A DNA stretch of 54,322 nt from an uncultured Bacilli bacterium (GCA_910584305.1 CAJTZW010000010.1:1-54322); one strand, 5' to 3'. Counted from the stretch's first letter, positions 1-9,232 are shown. Numbers and translations: made by a program. The notes: generated from the sequence alone by a model not told the origin.

Positions 1-153
1 TCGTGGTATAATATTAATATAAATTTAGTGTTGACAAAACTTAGATAGTCAATTTGGTGAATTGTTACGAAAAGTAACAGAAAAGTTTATAGTAGTGTAT
101 TTAATTAAATGAAAAATTATACTACAATCTTCGTAAGAAAGGAGTTGTATAAA

Positions 154-561
154 TTGAATTTTAGTGAAAAAATTAAGGAAATTAGAAAAAAGCAAAATCT
201 GACTCAAGAGCAGTTTGCAGAGAAGTTATTTGTTTCAAGAAATGCTATTGCTAAATGGGAAAGTAATAGAGGGTATCCAGATATACAAAACTTAATAACA
301 ATAAGTGATGTATATGAAATTAGTTTAGATGAATTAATAAAGGATGACAAAAAGTTAAAAAATAAAATTATATTAGATAGTGCTTCAAAGAAATGGCATA
401 TATTAGTAATTTTATATCTTATTGCAATTATCATCTATATTGGATATTTTCATTTCGCTCATAAAATCCTAATGATTGGTTTTTTAGTTGCTACACTATT
501 TATGCTAGGGTTTGAATTGAGGATATTTATAAAAGAAAAAATATGGAAGAATAGATCATAA
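154..561 (+). CDS. XRE-family regulator with C-terminal membrane segments
   Basis: A helix-turn-helix DNA-binding domain of the Cro/C1 type fills residues 1-65 (SEKIKEIRKKQNLTQEQFAE, then SRNAIAKWESNRGYPD). Two hydrophobic segments follow at roughly residues 80-115, so this is probably a membrane-tethered transcription factor. The TTG start at 154 is chosen because AAAGGAG lies ten bases upstream; an upstream in-frame ATG at 109 has no such site. It sits first in the visible part of element 1, directly before an alpha/beta hydrolase, so it may control that gene. An inverted repeat GTTAC-5-GTAAC at 64-78 could be its operator. The target is unknown. Confidence 0.8.
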   Translation: MNFSEKIKEIRKKQNLTQEQFAEKLFVSRNAIAKWESNRGYPDIQNLITISDVYEISLDELIKDDKKLKNKIILDSASKKWHILVILYLIAIIIYIGYFHFAHKILMIGFLVATLFMLGFELRIFIKEKIWKNRS

Positions 562-588
562 AGAAAAATTATAATTTAGAGGTGTGAA

Positions 589-1329
589 ATGGAATATAAA
601 GAATATGGGTCAAAGAATAATGAGATTATAATTTTATTACATGGTGGTGGTCTTTCTTGGTGGAACTATATGGACGAAATAGAATTACTTGAAGATAAAT
701 TTCACATAATTATTCCTATACTAGATGGACATTCAGGCAGTGATACAAATTTTACTTCTATTGAAAATAATGCCTTAGAAATAATAAACTTTGTAAATGA
801 AAATTATAACGGAAAAGTAAAATTCATTGGAGGACTATCTTTAGGAGGACAAATCTTGTTAGAAATATTATCTAAGAATCCTAATATATGTGAATTTGCT
901 ATTGTTGAAAGTGCTTTGGCAATTCCAATGAATTTTACTTATAAAATGATAGAGCCAATATTTAATTTATCATATTGTTTAATAAGTAAAAGATGGTTTT
1001 CAAAACTACAGTTTAAAAGTTTAAAACTTAAAAGTAGTTTATTTGATCTATATTATGAAGATACTTGTAAAATTAAAAAAGATAATTTAATTGCTTTTAT
1101 GAAGTCAAATTCCAGTTATGAAGTAAAAGATACTTTATCACATACTAGAGCAAAGATTCTTGTATTAGTTGGAAGCAAGGAAAGATCTATTATGAAAAAA
1201 TCGGCAACTAGAATTGCTAATTTGATACCAAATAGTGAACTTGAAGTATTACAAGGATATTATCACGGAGATATTAGCATAAATCATGCAGTCAATTATG
1301 TAGAAAGAGTAAAGCGATTAGTTAGATAA
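589..1329 (+). CDS. Alpha/beta hydrolase
   Basis: A 246-residue protein with the alpha/beta hydrolase fold signature: the oxyanion-hole motif LLHGGG near residue 17, the nucleophile elbow GLSLGG near residue 86 (Ser as nucleophile) and a late His in YYHGD near residue 225. There is no signal peptide, so it should act in the cytoplasm on a small ester or similar substrate that cannot be named from sequence. It follows the XRE gene by 27 bases with a GAGGTG ribosome site and ends before a clear terminator, so the two probably form a short operon. Confidence 0.8.
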   Translation: MEYKEYGSKNNEIIILLHGGGLSWWNYMDEIELLEDKFHIIIPILDGHSGSDTNFTSIENNALEIINFVNENYNGKVKFIGGLSLGGQILLEILSKNPNICEFAIVESALAIPMNFTYKMIEPIFNLSYCLISKRWFSKLQFKSLKLKSSLFDLYYEDTCKIKKDNLIAFMKSNSSYEVKDTLSHTRAKILVLVGSKERSIMKKSATRIANLIPNSELEVLQGYYHGDISINHAVNYVERVKRLVR

Positions 1330-1343
1330 ATTACAATTTATAG

Positions 1344-1375
1344 AGCAGATCATATAAAAGTGATTTGCTTTTTTA
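1344..1375 (+). terminator. Intrinsic terminator after the hydrolase gene
   Basis: AGCAGATCA at 1344-1352 pairs with TGATTTGCT at 1361-1369 (one G-U pair) and is followed by a T-rich run. It separates the XRE/hydrolase unit from the next regulator. Confidence 0.8.
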
Positions 1376-1409
1376 ATTTTGTTTGAAAGGAAAATATAGT
1401 GATAAGAAT

Positions 1410-1727
1410 ATGAACAATTTAGAAAAAACGAAGAATATAGTATCTAAATCAAAATGTGATACTAATGCTTTAAAGAACTTAATTGAAAATGGAAGAAAAA
1501 TGAAAAATATATCTCAAAGAGAACTATCAAGAAAAATTGGAATAAGTCATGTATCAGTAAATGATCTTGAAAAGGGCAAAATTCAAAAACCAAGTATAGA
1601 TACATTAATAAATATTTCTGAAGAATTAGATATTTCTATAAATGAGCTATTAAAAGCTGCTGGTTATGAGAAATTATTATTTTTATTAAATAGTGATAAA
1701 TCTAAAATTAAAATGAATAGGAGATGA
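1410..1727 (+). CDS. XRE-family HTH regulator
   Basis: A Cro/C1 helix-turn-helix occupies about residues 25-85 of 105 (NISQRELSRKIGISHVSVND, then SIDTLINISEELDISINELL). The start is uncertain: ATG 1410 has only a weak GATAAGAA upstream, whereas a TTG at 1383 would add nine residues. It heads a run of five closely spaced genes ending in a sortase and may regulate them. The stop codon lies six bases before the chosen start of the SUFU gene. Confidence 0.75.
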   Translation: MNNLEKTKNIVSKSKCDTNALKNLIENGRKMKNISQRELSRKIGISHVSVNDLEKGKIQKPSIDTLINISEELDISINELLKAAGYEKLLFLLNSDKSKIKMNRR

Positions 1728-1732
1728 TTAAT

Positions 1733-2494
1733 TTGAGTTTCGTAAATAAAGCTAAAAATATTGCTAAGGGTTTAAAAGAAAAGCCAAAATATTTATATAC
1801 ACCTGAAGAAGAGGAAGAATTTGAAGCATATATAAATCGAAACTTTGGTGAGTATTCAAAAGTTTATCATGAACTTTATTCTCCAGATATACATGTAGAC
1901 ATTCTAATTATTCCACCTTCAGAAAAAAGAAATTATTATAAATTAATAACAATGGGAATGGGTGCTTATAAAATGAATGTACCTAATCAATTAAAAGGTC
2001 ATGGATTAGAAAGAGCTGAATTAGTTGCTTTTTTACCTCCTGAGTGGGATTTAAAAATTGATAACAGTATTTATAGCTGGGTTATAGGAGAATTAAAAAC
2101 ACTTAGTAGGATGCCAATTATAGAAAATAGTTGGGTAGGGTTAGGTCATACTTTTTCGAATGATGAAAAATCGGAGATCCCATTTTCTAAAACAACTAAA
2201 TTAACAAGTTCTATATTATTACCAGCAGTAACTAATAGTTTTGGGGAATACAGTGTTGATTTAAAAATTCCAAATAAAGGAACAATTAATTTTTATCAGT
2301 TTTATCCTTTATATAGTGAAGAATTAAAATATATAAAACAATACGGTCTTGAAGAATTTTCGAATCTTATTCCAGATGAAGAACTTTTACCAATAATTAA
2401 TCCTACTCGATCAAATTATTGTGAAGCAAAATTGAATAATATGGAAGAACAAAATGTAAAGTTGAATGATTGTGAAGAAGAAATAGAAAAATGA
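1733..2494 (+). CDS. SUFU (suppressor of fused) domain protein
   Basis: The middle of the protein reads like the bacterial SUFU-like domain: HVDILIIPPSEKRNYYKLIT near residues 60-80, then GMGAYKMNVP and RAELVAFLPPEW. Bacterial SUFU proteins are often immunity proteins of polymorphic toxin systems or genes of unknown function. No toxin is visible next to it here, so an immunity role is only a possibility. The TTG start at 1733 is preferred because AGGAG lies ten bases upstream; ATG 1724 abuts that site. The C-terminus (about the last 25 residues) is acidic and asparagine-rich. It is part of the 1410-4060 gene run. Confidence 0.75.
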   Translation: MSFVNKAKNIAKGLKEKPKYLYTPEEEEEFEAYINRNFGEYSKVYHELYSPDIHVDILIIPPSEKRNYYKLITMGMGAYKMNVPNQLKGHGLERAELVAFLPPEWDLKIDNSIYSWVIGELKTLSRMPIIENSWVGLGHTFSNDEKSEIPFSKTTKLTSSILLPAVTNSFGEYSVDLKIPNKGTINFYQFYPLYSEELKYIKQYGLEEFSNLIPDEELLPIINPTRSNYCEAKLNNMEEQNVKLNDCEEEIEK

Positions 2495-2507
2495 AAAGGA
2501 GAAAAAT

Positions 2508-2765
2508 ATGAATATTGAAGAAATTAAAAAACACATTAATTATTTAAGATGCGATAAGTATGATAAAGAATTTTATATTGCTTTACTTTTATATGATATA
2601 GCTGGATTACACGAGAAAGACATTACTGAAGAAGATATAAATAAAGCTTACGAAATATTTGATGAATATGATTCTATTTATAAAGAAGAAATTCGCTATG
2701 AAGTTCAAGATGAATTATATAGAGTACGTGAAGATAAAGAAGAGTACGAAGAGGAAATTTGTTAA
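2508..2765 (+). CDS. Small acidic hypothetical protein (85 aa)
   Basis: Not recognised. It is a soluble, strongly charged protein, mostly predicted helix, with an acidic tail (REDKEEYEEEIC). AAAAGGAG ends about seven bases before its ATG. It lies 13 bases after the SUFU gene and one base before the next, so co-transcription and probably co-translation are likely. No motif suggests a function. Confidence 0.6.
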   Translation: MNIEEIKKHINYLRCDKYDKEFYIALLLYDIAGLHEKDITEEDINKAYEIFDEYDSIYKEEIRYEVQDELYRVREDKEEYEEEIC

Positions 2766-2766
2766 T

Positions 2767-3324
2767 ATGGAATATAAATTAGGATATTCATATAATCATT
2801 GCTCGATAACTCTTTTTTTGGAAAGTAAAAAAGGACGGATTCCAATTCGTACTACTTTTCATCATTTAAATTGGGATGATAATACTATTAAGAATATTGA
2901 TAATTTCATAACTAATGAAATATATGAATTAATTAGCCATGCTAAATTATCTGATCATTTGTTTAAAATTGATTATGATAGATTAGGAAAGGAAAAAAAT
3001 AAAATCTGTAAAAATTTTTCCAGTTATTTACAAGCTAAAAATAAACTTTTAAATGTTTCTATTAAAGAATGGTATATGGAAAATTATCCAAATGACGATT
3101 TAGGTAAAGAAGTTTTAAATTTTTCTTTTAAAGACCTTAATAATTTATTAACGTATGGTGAAGGAGATGTCTATTCTCTTATTGGTTGTGCTGATAGTGT
3201 TATAAGAGAACGATGTTTTGAAAATTTAGCTAAAATAACAGAGTTGCCTTACAAAAGTATTTATGACAAATGGTTGGATTTAAAAGAACCAGAAGAAGTC
3301 GAAGAAATAGAACAGGAACGATAG
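2767..3324 (+). CDS. Hypothetical protein with ICE-type C-terminal domain
   Basis: A 185-residue soluble protein. The last ~70 residues (SIKEWYMENYPNDDLGKEVL, then DVYSLIGCADSVIRERCFEN, then YKSIYDKWLDL) resemble a domain I remember from many hypothetical proteins on integrative and conjugative elements, often at the end of larger accessory proteins. Its role is unknown. ATG 2767 is chosen because a longer reading would run inside the previous gene; AGAGGAAA precedes it. It ends one base before the sortase gene. Confidence 0.6.
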   Translation: MEYKLGYSYNHCSITLFLESKKGRIPIRTTFHHLNWDDNTIKNIDNFITNEIYELISHAKLSDHLFKIDYDRLGKEKNKICKNFSSYLQAKNKLLNVSIKEWYMENYPNDDLGKEVLNFSFKDLNNLLTYGEGDVYSLIGCADSVIRERCFENLAKITELPYKSIYDKWLDLKEPEEVEEIEQER

Positions 3325-3325
3325 T

Positions 3326-4060
3326 ATGAAAAAAATAAAAATATTATTACTTATATGCTTTAGTTTTTGCTTAAGTATTAGCATATATGAACTCGCAAAA
3401 GTATCTAAAGAAACAAAGCAAGCAGAAACTTTAAAAGAAGATTTAATTGATTTGATAGAAATAGATGATAATTCAAGCGAAGAAACCGAAGATATTATTA
3501 ATTTTGATGAATTAAAAAAAATTAATTCAGATGTAATTGGATGGATAAAAATAGAAGATACAGAAATTAACTATCCAATTGTACAGGGAACTAATAATTC
3601 TTTTTATCTTAATCATTCTTATGACAAAAAATGGAGTGGTGCAGGTAGCATTTTTATGGATTATTCTTCCACACCAGATTTTTCGGATTTAAATACTTTT
3701 ATTTATGGACATCATACTAATAATGGTTCAATGTTTGGAGAACTATATAAGTATATGGATGCTACGTTTTATAAAAAGCATCCTTCTTTTTATTTATATA
3801 CTTTAAATGGGAATTATGTAGTTGATGTTTTTAGTGCTTATGTTGATGATGTTGAATCAGATTCTTATCAGCAAAAATTTTCTTCTTTTGAAGACTATGA
3901 GAATTATTTGAACAATGTTATTAATAAAAGTAAATATAAAACTGATGTAGAAGTAAAAGCTGATTATGATAGAATCATAACACTTTATTCGTGTTCGCAC
4001 GAAAATCGAAGAACTAGAAGAGATAGGTATTATGTTCACGGAATTTTAAGAAAATTGTAA
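3326..4060 (+). CDS. Class B sortase
   Basis: A membrane-anchored cysteine transpeptidase that attaches proteins to the cell wall. One N-terminal membrane segment (residues 5-23) is followed by a charged linker and the catalytic domain (about 65-244). The three catalytic residues are visible: His in IYGHHT, Cys in TLYSC and Arg in RDRYYVHG near the C-terminus. The motif NYPIVQGTNNSFYL is typical of class B enzymes. It closes the gene run of element 1; no substrate with a sorting signal is seen within the visible part of the element, so its partner may lie outside the window or be a host protein. Confidence 0.9.
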   Translation: MKKIKILLLICFSFCLSISIYELAKVSKETKQAETLKEDLIDLIEIDDNSSEETEDIINFDELKKINSDVIGWIKIEDTEINYPIVQGTNNSFYLNHSYDKKWSGAGSIFMDYSSTPDFSDLNTFIYGHHTNNGSMFGELYKYMDATFYKKHPSFYLYTLNGNYVVDVFSAYVDDVESDSYQQKFSSFEDYENYLNNVINKSKYKTDVEVKADYDRIITLYSCSHENRRTRRDRYYVHGILRKL

Positions 4061-4128
4061 TTTTTTGTAGTATGTAAGTATTTTACTTTTTTAGAAAAAT
4101 ATAATTAATTAAAGGAGTTGATTATAAT

Positions 4129-4242
4129 ATGGAAGTAGAAAATTATTCTATAGAAGGTAATATATTTAAAGCAAGAGATATAACTTTAGACGTTTCACTT
4201 ATATATGTATTAGTAAAGAAATATATGAATAAAGAAGCTTAA
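4129..4242 (+). CDS. Small ORF upstream of the recombinase (37 aa)
   Basis: A short reading frame with a perfect AAAGGAG eleven bases before its ATG. The product (MEVENYSIEG to KKYMNKEA) is unrecognised. Very small ORFs directly upstream of large serine recombinases are common in Firmicutes elements, so a role in recombination control or translational coupling is conceivable but not shown. Confidence 0.5.
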   Translation: MEVENYSIEGNIFKARDITLDVSLIYVLVKKYMNKEA

Positions 4243-4282
4243 AAAAATCTTGTTTGCATTACTACCAAATTTCAATCAAAAA

Positions 4283-4291
4283 TGGTATAAT
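4283..4291 (+). promoter_or_regulatory. Extended -10 promoter of recombinase 1
   Basis: TGGTATAAT (extended -10 form) lies 54 bases before the recombinase start. No good -35 box is seen, which fits an extended -10 promoter. Confidence 0.45.
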
Positions 4292-4344
4292 AAGTACAAG
4301 ACTTTTTACTAGAAATGCTTTTATAGGAAAAGGAGGAACTAAAA

Positions 4345-5724
4345 ATTAGTATCGTAAAAGCAGTAGTAAAAAAGATTAAAGCAATCTACGTTCGTGTTTC
4401 AACTGATTCACAAGTAGAAGGCTATTCAATAGATGCCCAAATCGAACTTGTAACGGCATACTTAAAGAGTAAGGAATGTACAGAATTTAAAGTCTATACC
4501 GATCCAGGATATAGTGGAAAGGATTTAAATAGACCAGCGATTCAACAATTAATTGCAGATATTAAAGAAGGCAAAATCGAAACAGTCTTAGTATTTAAAT
4601 TAGATAGATTATCAAGAAGCCAAAAAGATACTCTTTATATGATAGAAGAAGTATTTAATAAATATGATGTTGGTTTTATATCTATCAGAGAAAGTTTTGA
4701 CACAACTACACCATTTGGAAAAGCTATGATTGGTATCCTATCAGTTTTTGCTCAGTTAGAAAGAGAAACTATAATTGAGAGAACAAGATTAGGAATGCTA
4801 AAAAGAATTCAAGATGGCTTCTGGCGTGGTGGAGGAAAGATTCCATTTGTTTATGATTATAATAAGGATACAGGAATACTTGAATTTAATACTGAGCGAA
4901 AAATGATATTTGACTTGATGAAAACTTTAAGATTGCAAGGAATGAGTTATCCTCAACTAGAAGCAATTACAGGATTAGACCAGGCATGGATACAAGAAAT
5001 CCTAAATTGTAAAACGAATTTAGGTTTAATACCTCATAAGGGAGAACTATACAAAGGGCGACATAAAGCAGCAATCTCACAAGAAGAATATGATGAATTA
5101 CAAATAATAGAAGAGAACAGAAGCCATGCTCAAAGAGCTAGTCATTATCTTTTATCTGGTAAAATATATTGTGCTCATTGTGGGGCGAAATATAGATACC
5201 AAAAATGGGGACAAAGAATAATTTGCTATTGTTATTCCCAACAAAAAAGTAAACCTCAACTTATTAGAGATCCTAATTGTCAGAATAATAGATTAGATAG
5301 TTTTGAAATTGAAGACACTTTCTTAGAGCAGTTATTTGAGATGTCGCTTGATGAGAATAAGTTTAATGATACATTTGATTTGGCTCAAGCTGACGTGCAA
5401 AGCGAATTAAATACACGACTAGAAGAGGTTCAAAATCAAATAACCAATTTAATTAATTGTATGTCTAAAGGAATTGTTATTGATGACATGAAAAAAAGAG
5501 TTGATGAGTTAGCCCTTGAACGAGATAGAATAACTAAAACATTAGAGGAAGAAAAACGAAAAGGTATAAAAGGTGTAACATCTTATGAAAGTATCAAAAA
5601 TTTAAGTAAGATATGGAATCAATTAGAATTTACAGAACAAAGAAATGTTGTTGAAAGTTTAATTGATAAAGTAGTAGTAGATAAGAAAAAGTTGAAGATA
5701 TATTGGAAAATTAGCAATGCCTAA
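4345..5724 (+). CDS. Large serine recombinase of element 1 (ATT start)
   Basis: Site-specific DNA integrase/resolvase. Resolvase-type catalytic domain at residues 10-150 with the nucleophile Ser in YVRVSTDSQ and the motifs KLDRLSRSQKDTL and QLERETIIERTRLGM. It is followed by the recombinase domain, a Cys-containing zinc-ribbon-like segment (YCAHCGAKYRY) and a coiled coil near the C-terminus. The 459-residue reading starts at ATT 4345, eight bases after AGGAGG. The first in-frame ATG (4639) would remove the catalytic serine, so the near-cognate start or a base change is the only sensible reading. Its stop lies next to the broken permease, as expected of an element-encoded integrase. Confidence 0.85.
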   Translation: MSIVKAVVKKIKAIYVRVSTDSQVEGYSIDAQIELVTAYLKSKECTEFKVYTDPGYSGKDLNRPAIQQLIADIKEGKIETVLVFKLDRLSRSQKDTLYMIEEVFNKYDVGFISIRESFDTTTPFGKAMIGILSVFAQLERETIIERTRLGMLKRIQDGFWRGGGKIPFVYDYNKDTGILEFNTERKMIFDLMKTLRLQGMSYPQLEAITGLDQAWIQEILNCKTNLGLIPHKGELYKGRHKAAISQEEYDELQIIEENRSHAQRASHYLLSGKIYCAHCGAKYRYQKWGQRIICYCYSQQKSKPQLIRDPNCQNNRLDSFEIEDTFLEQLFEMSLDENKFNDTFDLAQADVQSELNTRLEEVQNQITNLINCMSKGIVIDDMKKRVDELALERDRITKTLEEEKRKGIKGVTSYESIKNLSKIWNQLEFTEQRNVVESLIDKVVVDKKKLKIYWKISNA

Positions 5725-6379
5725 TTTTATATATTTTTCGCTTTTCTCCCTGTGTGTGTTTAGTGCCAATCATAGACATGCTTATATTTATTTTAGCAGC
5801 ACTGACGATGGTGTTTTTATTACTTGGTAAAATAAGTTTAAAAAATATCTGTGATTTCGTTGCCTGAAATGATTTCATTAATTTAATTTTGTTTGAATCT
5901 GTATCATTGAAGCTTTGTGTGACATTGATGATTGTGATGATGACAGAGATAAATAGTGCCATTAAAATGATAGATTTAATTCCTGCTCCTGCCCAAATAA
6001 TGATTATGGGTCCTAAAGAAACTTTTGGTAAACTATTTAAAACTGTCAAGTAAGGATCTAGGACTTTAGAAATAAATGGGTTCCACCATAATATAGTTGC
6101 AATTAGACAACCTAAAAATGTGCCTATAGAAAAACTTATAATTGTTTCATAAAAGGTTACCCATATATGATGATATAAATTATTTCCTTTATGCAGTTCT
6201 ATGATAGTAGTAATAATTTTTTTAGGACTAGAGGATATAAATGTATTGATGATTTCTTTATCAGCAAGTATTTGCCATATTGCTATAAATCCTACTAAAA
6301 TTAATATTTGTAGTCCTCTTGTAATATATTTTCTTTTTTTGATATTAGACAAGTATTTCTTATGTTCTAAACTATACAT
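5711..6379 (-). pseudogene. ABC transporter permease, 3' end cut off by element 1
   Basis: Membrane subunit of a SsuC/TauC/ThiX-type importer: membrane segments begin at residue ~22, and the family motif around SLPKVSLGPIIIIWAG is intact. The homologous part ends at SMSMIGT (near 5761), just where relatives continue into an MGEF-like stretch; the last 14 residues come from the element. About a fifth of the protein, including the final membrane helices, is missing, so it is almost certainly inactive. The ATG at 6379 overlaps the end of the ATPase gene, which shows normal operon coupling before the insertion. Confidence 0.85.
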
Positions 6380-7121
6380 GAAAATCAATATCCTTCCATA
6401 TCATATCGTAATACTCTGCGAACTCTTTGCATTTTCTATTTTCTATCGGTGTTGATTTATTACTTAGTTTGATTTCATAGATACTCTTAATTTTACTTGG
6501 CCTTTCTGTAAGTACAATTACTTTATCTGACATACTGATAGCCTCAGCTAGGTCATGTGTTACCATAATTGCACTTTTTTTCTCCTGTTTTATGATTCTA
6601 TATACATCGTCTGATACAGCGAGCCTAGATTGATAATCTAAAGCTGAAAAAGGTTCATCCAAAAATAGGATATCTGGTTTGCAAGCAAGGGTTCTGATTA
6701 AGGCGACTCTTTGTCGCATTCCTCCCGATAAATTTTCAGGATAACTATTGATGAAATCTTTTAAACCATATGTTTCTAATAGATGAATCACATAGTTTTT
6801 ATTCTTTTCTGTAAGTTCATGTTTAATTTCTAGTCCAAGTAAACAATTTTCTAAGATTGTTCTGAAATCAAATAGGCTATCATTTTGTAACATATATCCA
6901 ATTTTGGTTGTGGAATCCATTTCAATGCTTCCATCTGATTTTTCCAATAATCCACATAGAATTGATAATATAGTTGATTTCCCACAGCCACTAGGACCTA
7001 CTATTGATACAAATTCTCCTTCTTTTAATGAATATGAGAAATTTTCCACAGCTAAAATTTCATTTTGCTTTGTATGATAAATTTTTCTTAAATCTTTAAT
7101 ATTTAAAATACTCTTTTCCAC
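6372..7121 (-). CDS. ABC transporter ATP-binding protein (SsuB/TauB/ThiZ type)
   Basis: Cytoplasmic ATPase of a nitrate/sulfonate/pyrimidine-precursor-type importer. Walker A GPSGCGKST, signature LSGGMRQR, Walker B ILFLDEPFSALD and the switch His in MVTHDLAEA are all intact. GTG 7121 is preferred because GGGGAG lies seven bases upstream; GTG 7136 has no site. The gene overlaps the permease by eight bases. Since both the permease and the substrate-binding protein of this locus are broken, the ATPase has probably lost its partners. The transported substrate is unknown. Confidence 0.9.
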   Translation of the reverse strand: MEKSILNIKDLRKIYHTKQNEILAVENFSYSLKEGEFVSIVGPSGCGKSTILSILCGLLEKSDGSIEMDSTTKIGYMLQNDSLFDFRTILENCLLGLEIKHELTEKNKNYVIHLLETYGLKDFINSYPENLSGGMRQRVALIRTLACKPDILFLDEPFSALDYQSRLAVSDDVYRIIKQEKKSAIMVTHDLAEAISMSDKVIVLTERPSKIKSIYEIKLSNKSTPIENRKCKEFAEYYDMIWKDIDFHV

Positions 7122-7333
7122 TGTATATCTCCCCACTCTAATGTATAATATGCAAATGTATCTAGTTTGGCTGTGCGTTTTGTGATGTGAAATATCCTTA
7201 TTTTGAAGAATGGTTTATTAAAATTTGTGATTTTTCTTGATATAACTTTTATATATTACAAGTTGTACATAGGATTGTTTTTTACTTATTATTAAACTGA
7301 TAATGTTGATTGTTAAAAAGTCAGTTTTTTATT

Positions 7334-7361
7334 TTGTACTTTTGATATACTTTATTATAAG
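7334..7361 (+). promoter_or_regulatory. Promoter of the HerA-like/Cys-rich cassette
   Basis: TTGTAC at 7334-7339 and TATAAG at 7356-7361, spaced by 16 bases, just before AAGGTGA and the ATG at 7373. Confidence 0.45.
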
Positions 7362-7372
7362 GTGACATATTT

Positions 7373-9232
7373 ATGAGGTTAACGTCAGAAATATATCTAA
7401 CTAATAAATCTGTTTCAAAAGAGGAGTGGTTAGAACTAATTAAAACAATATCAAATTATAATGGAATTTTAAAAAAATGGAAAATTATGATTACATACGA
7501 CAAAAATGAAATAAGATACTTTATTAAGACTGGCTGTACTTTACCTGCCACTATAAATAATCTAAATTCTTTTTTACTGAAACCTACGAAAGAAATAAAT
7601 GTACCAAAAGCTAATTATGTATTACTTTCTTTACCTAAAATTGGTAGTAGTGTAATAGATTTGATTACTTATAGTGAGGTTAGAAATAAAGGAATTCTTA
7701 CACATCTAGAGATTAGTTTATTAAAGCTATATGGAGATAGAATTAAATCAAAGGTAGAGTTTTATCTAAATAAAAATGGGGTAATCAAAAAGTATAAAGT
7801 GATGTTTGCTATATCAATAAATATACTCTCAACGAATTTTGAGGGTAATAAAAGATATTTTTGCAAAAGTTTCCCAAAATATTTAGAGATTAATAAAATA
7901 TTACATTTATTAAATAGTGATTCAAATAACTCTTTATTTTCTATTGATACCTTTCCATATTTACAGGGAGATTTTTATTTACACCAATATAGTTTTAGTT
8001 TTGATAAACATTCTATAGTCATTGGCTCTTCTGGTTGTGGGAAATCTAAATTTATAAGTCTATTAATCAATAACATTAATAGAAGTGGGGACTTACGACA
8101 AAGATATAAAGTTGTTGTTATTGATCCACATGCTGCACTTGAAAATGATGTTGGTGGTATAGGGAGGGTTATCGATTTTAGAAGCGATTTGGATAGTATA
8201 GATTTATTTATTAATAGTAGCGATGATATTGTGGCCTCTACGGAACTCTTATTAGATTTATTTAAATCTTTAATCGCAGATCAATATAATTCAAAACTGG
8301 AAAGAGTTTTAAGACATTCTATACATCTATTATTAACTGGCGAATCATTTGATTTTAGGAATTTAAGAAGACTTATTTTAGACTTAGAATATAGAAATGA
8401 TTTGATAAAAAAATTAAAATGTGATCTGCCTATAAGTGTGATTGATTTCTTTTTATCTGATTTCAATGATTTAAAAACTAAATCATATGGTGAAGCAATA
8501 TCTCCTATTATAGGCTTTATAGATGAGATGGAAATGATACCTGTATTCAACTCAGAGAGCATTCATGGAAATTTGAAAAATACTATATGTGATAATTTTT
8601 TAACATTATTCTCTCTTGATAGAACTAAGCTTGGAGATAGGGTGACCAAGACAATAGCAGGATTAATTATGCAACAACTCTTAACGATAATAGGGAGGCA
8701 AGAAATAGACGAGCATATTATATTTATAATAGATGAGGTTGCAGTTGTAGAAAATCCTATTTTGCCCAGATATTTATCGGAAGCAAGAAAATATAACTTA
8801 TCCTTAATATTAGCAGGGCAATATTTTAATCAAATCTCTAATGAACTAAAGAATTCTATATTCGCTAATGTTATCAATTATTTTATATTTAGGGTTTCAA
8901 AGCTAGATGCAATGATGCTTGTTGATAACTTTAATATGAAAGTACCTTTAGATGATTCTAAGGAAAGAAAAATAAGGATACTCTCTGAACTAAATAATAG
9001 AGAATGTATTATTAGAATAGATTCTAATGGGACTCTATTGCCAGCATTTAAGGGGGTTACATCAGAGTATACAAGTATCCCTAGAATTAAGAAAATTACC
9101 ACAGATAAAAGCAATAATGTAGGTAATGATGATAATTTAAAAAAATCAAAATCTAATTTTAGTTTAAATAGTAGTGTAAGTTTAAAAGATATATTAATGT
9201 CTAATTCTTCAAGTAGAAGGGTCGTAAGATAA
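7373..9232 (+). CDS. HerA/VirB4-like P-loop ATPase
   Basis: A 619-residue ATPase of the HerA/FtsK/VirB4 class, the group of hexameric motors that pump DNA or proteins. An N-terminal domain of about 200 residues is not recognised. Walker A is GSSGCGKSK near residue 217, followed by VVVIDPHAAL; Walker B is HIIFIIDEVAV near residue 450, and the segment LSLILAGQYFNQI resembles the sensor region of this class. There is no membrane segment. The C-terminal ~40 residues are Ser/Asn/Lys-rich. The gene stands opposite to the flanking ABC transporter genes and overlaps the next gene by one base (TAATG), so the two products are very likely made together. DNA translocation for defence or transfer are both possible. 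Confidence 0.75.
   Translation: MRLTSEIYLTNKSVSKEEWLELIKTISNYNGILKKWKIMITYDKNEIRYFIKTGCTLPATINNLNSFLLKPTKEINVPKANYVLLSLPKIGSSVIDLITYSEVRNKGILTHLEISLLKLYGDRIKSKVEFYLNKNGVIKKYKVMFAISINILSTNFEGNKRYFCKSFPKYLEINKILHLLNSDSNNSLFSIDTFPYLQGDFYLHQYSFSFDKHSIVIGSSGCGKSKFISLLINNINRSGDLRQRYKVVVIDPHAALENDVGGIGRVIDFRSDLDSIDLFINSSDDIVASTELLLDLFKSLIADQYNSKLERVLRHSIHLLLTGESFDFRNLRRLILDLEYRNDLIKKLKCDLPISVIDFFLSDFNDLKTKSYGEAISPIIGFIDEMEMIPVFNSESIHGNLKNTICDNFLTLFSLDRTKLGDRVTKTIAGLIMQQLLTIIGRQEIDEHIIFIIDEVAVVENPILPRYLSEARKYNLSLILAGQYFNQISNELKNSIFANVINYFIFRVSKLDAMMLVDNFNMKVPLDDSKERKIRILSELNNRECIIRIDSNGTLLPAFKGVTSEYTSIPRIKKITTDKSNNVGNDDNLKKSKSNFSLNSSVSLKDILMSNSSSRRVVR

Larger units (their letters stand above)
1..5762. 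mobile_element. Integrated element 1 (right-hand part), large serine recombinase type
   Basis: The block runs from the left window edge to a junction inside an ABC permease gene. It holds only plus-strand cargo (two XRE regulators, hydrolase, SUFU protein, two unknowns, sortase, a 37-residue ORF) and ends with a serine recombinase whose stop codon lies about 35 bases from the junction, the usual position for this integrase class. The permease reading frame keeps family-like sequence up to 'SMSMIGT' near 5761 and then becomes unrelated, so the boundary is set to within a few bases. The other end lies outside the window, so the core dinucleotide cannot be fixed. Calling it one element is an inference from gene order and the broken host gene. 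Confidence 0.7.
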
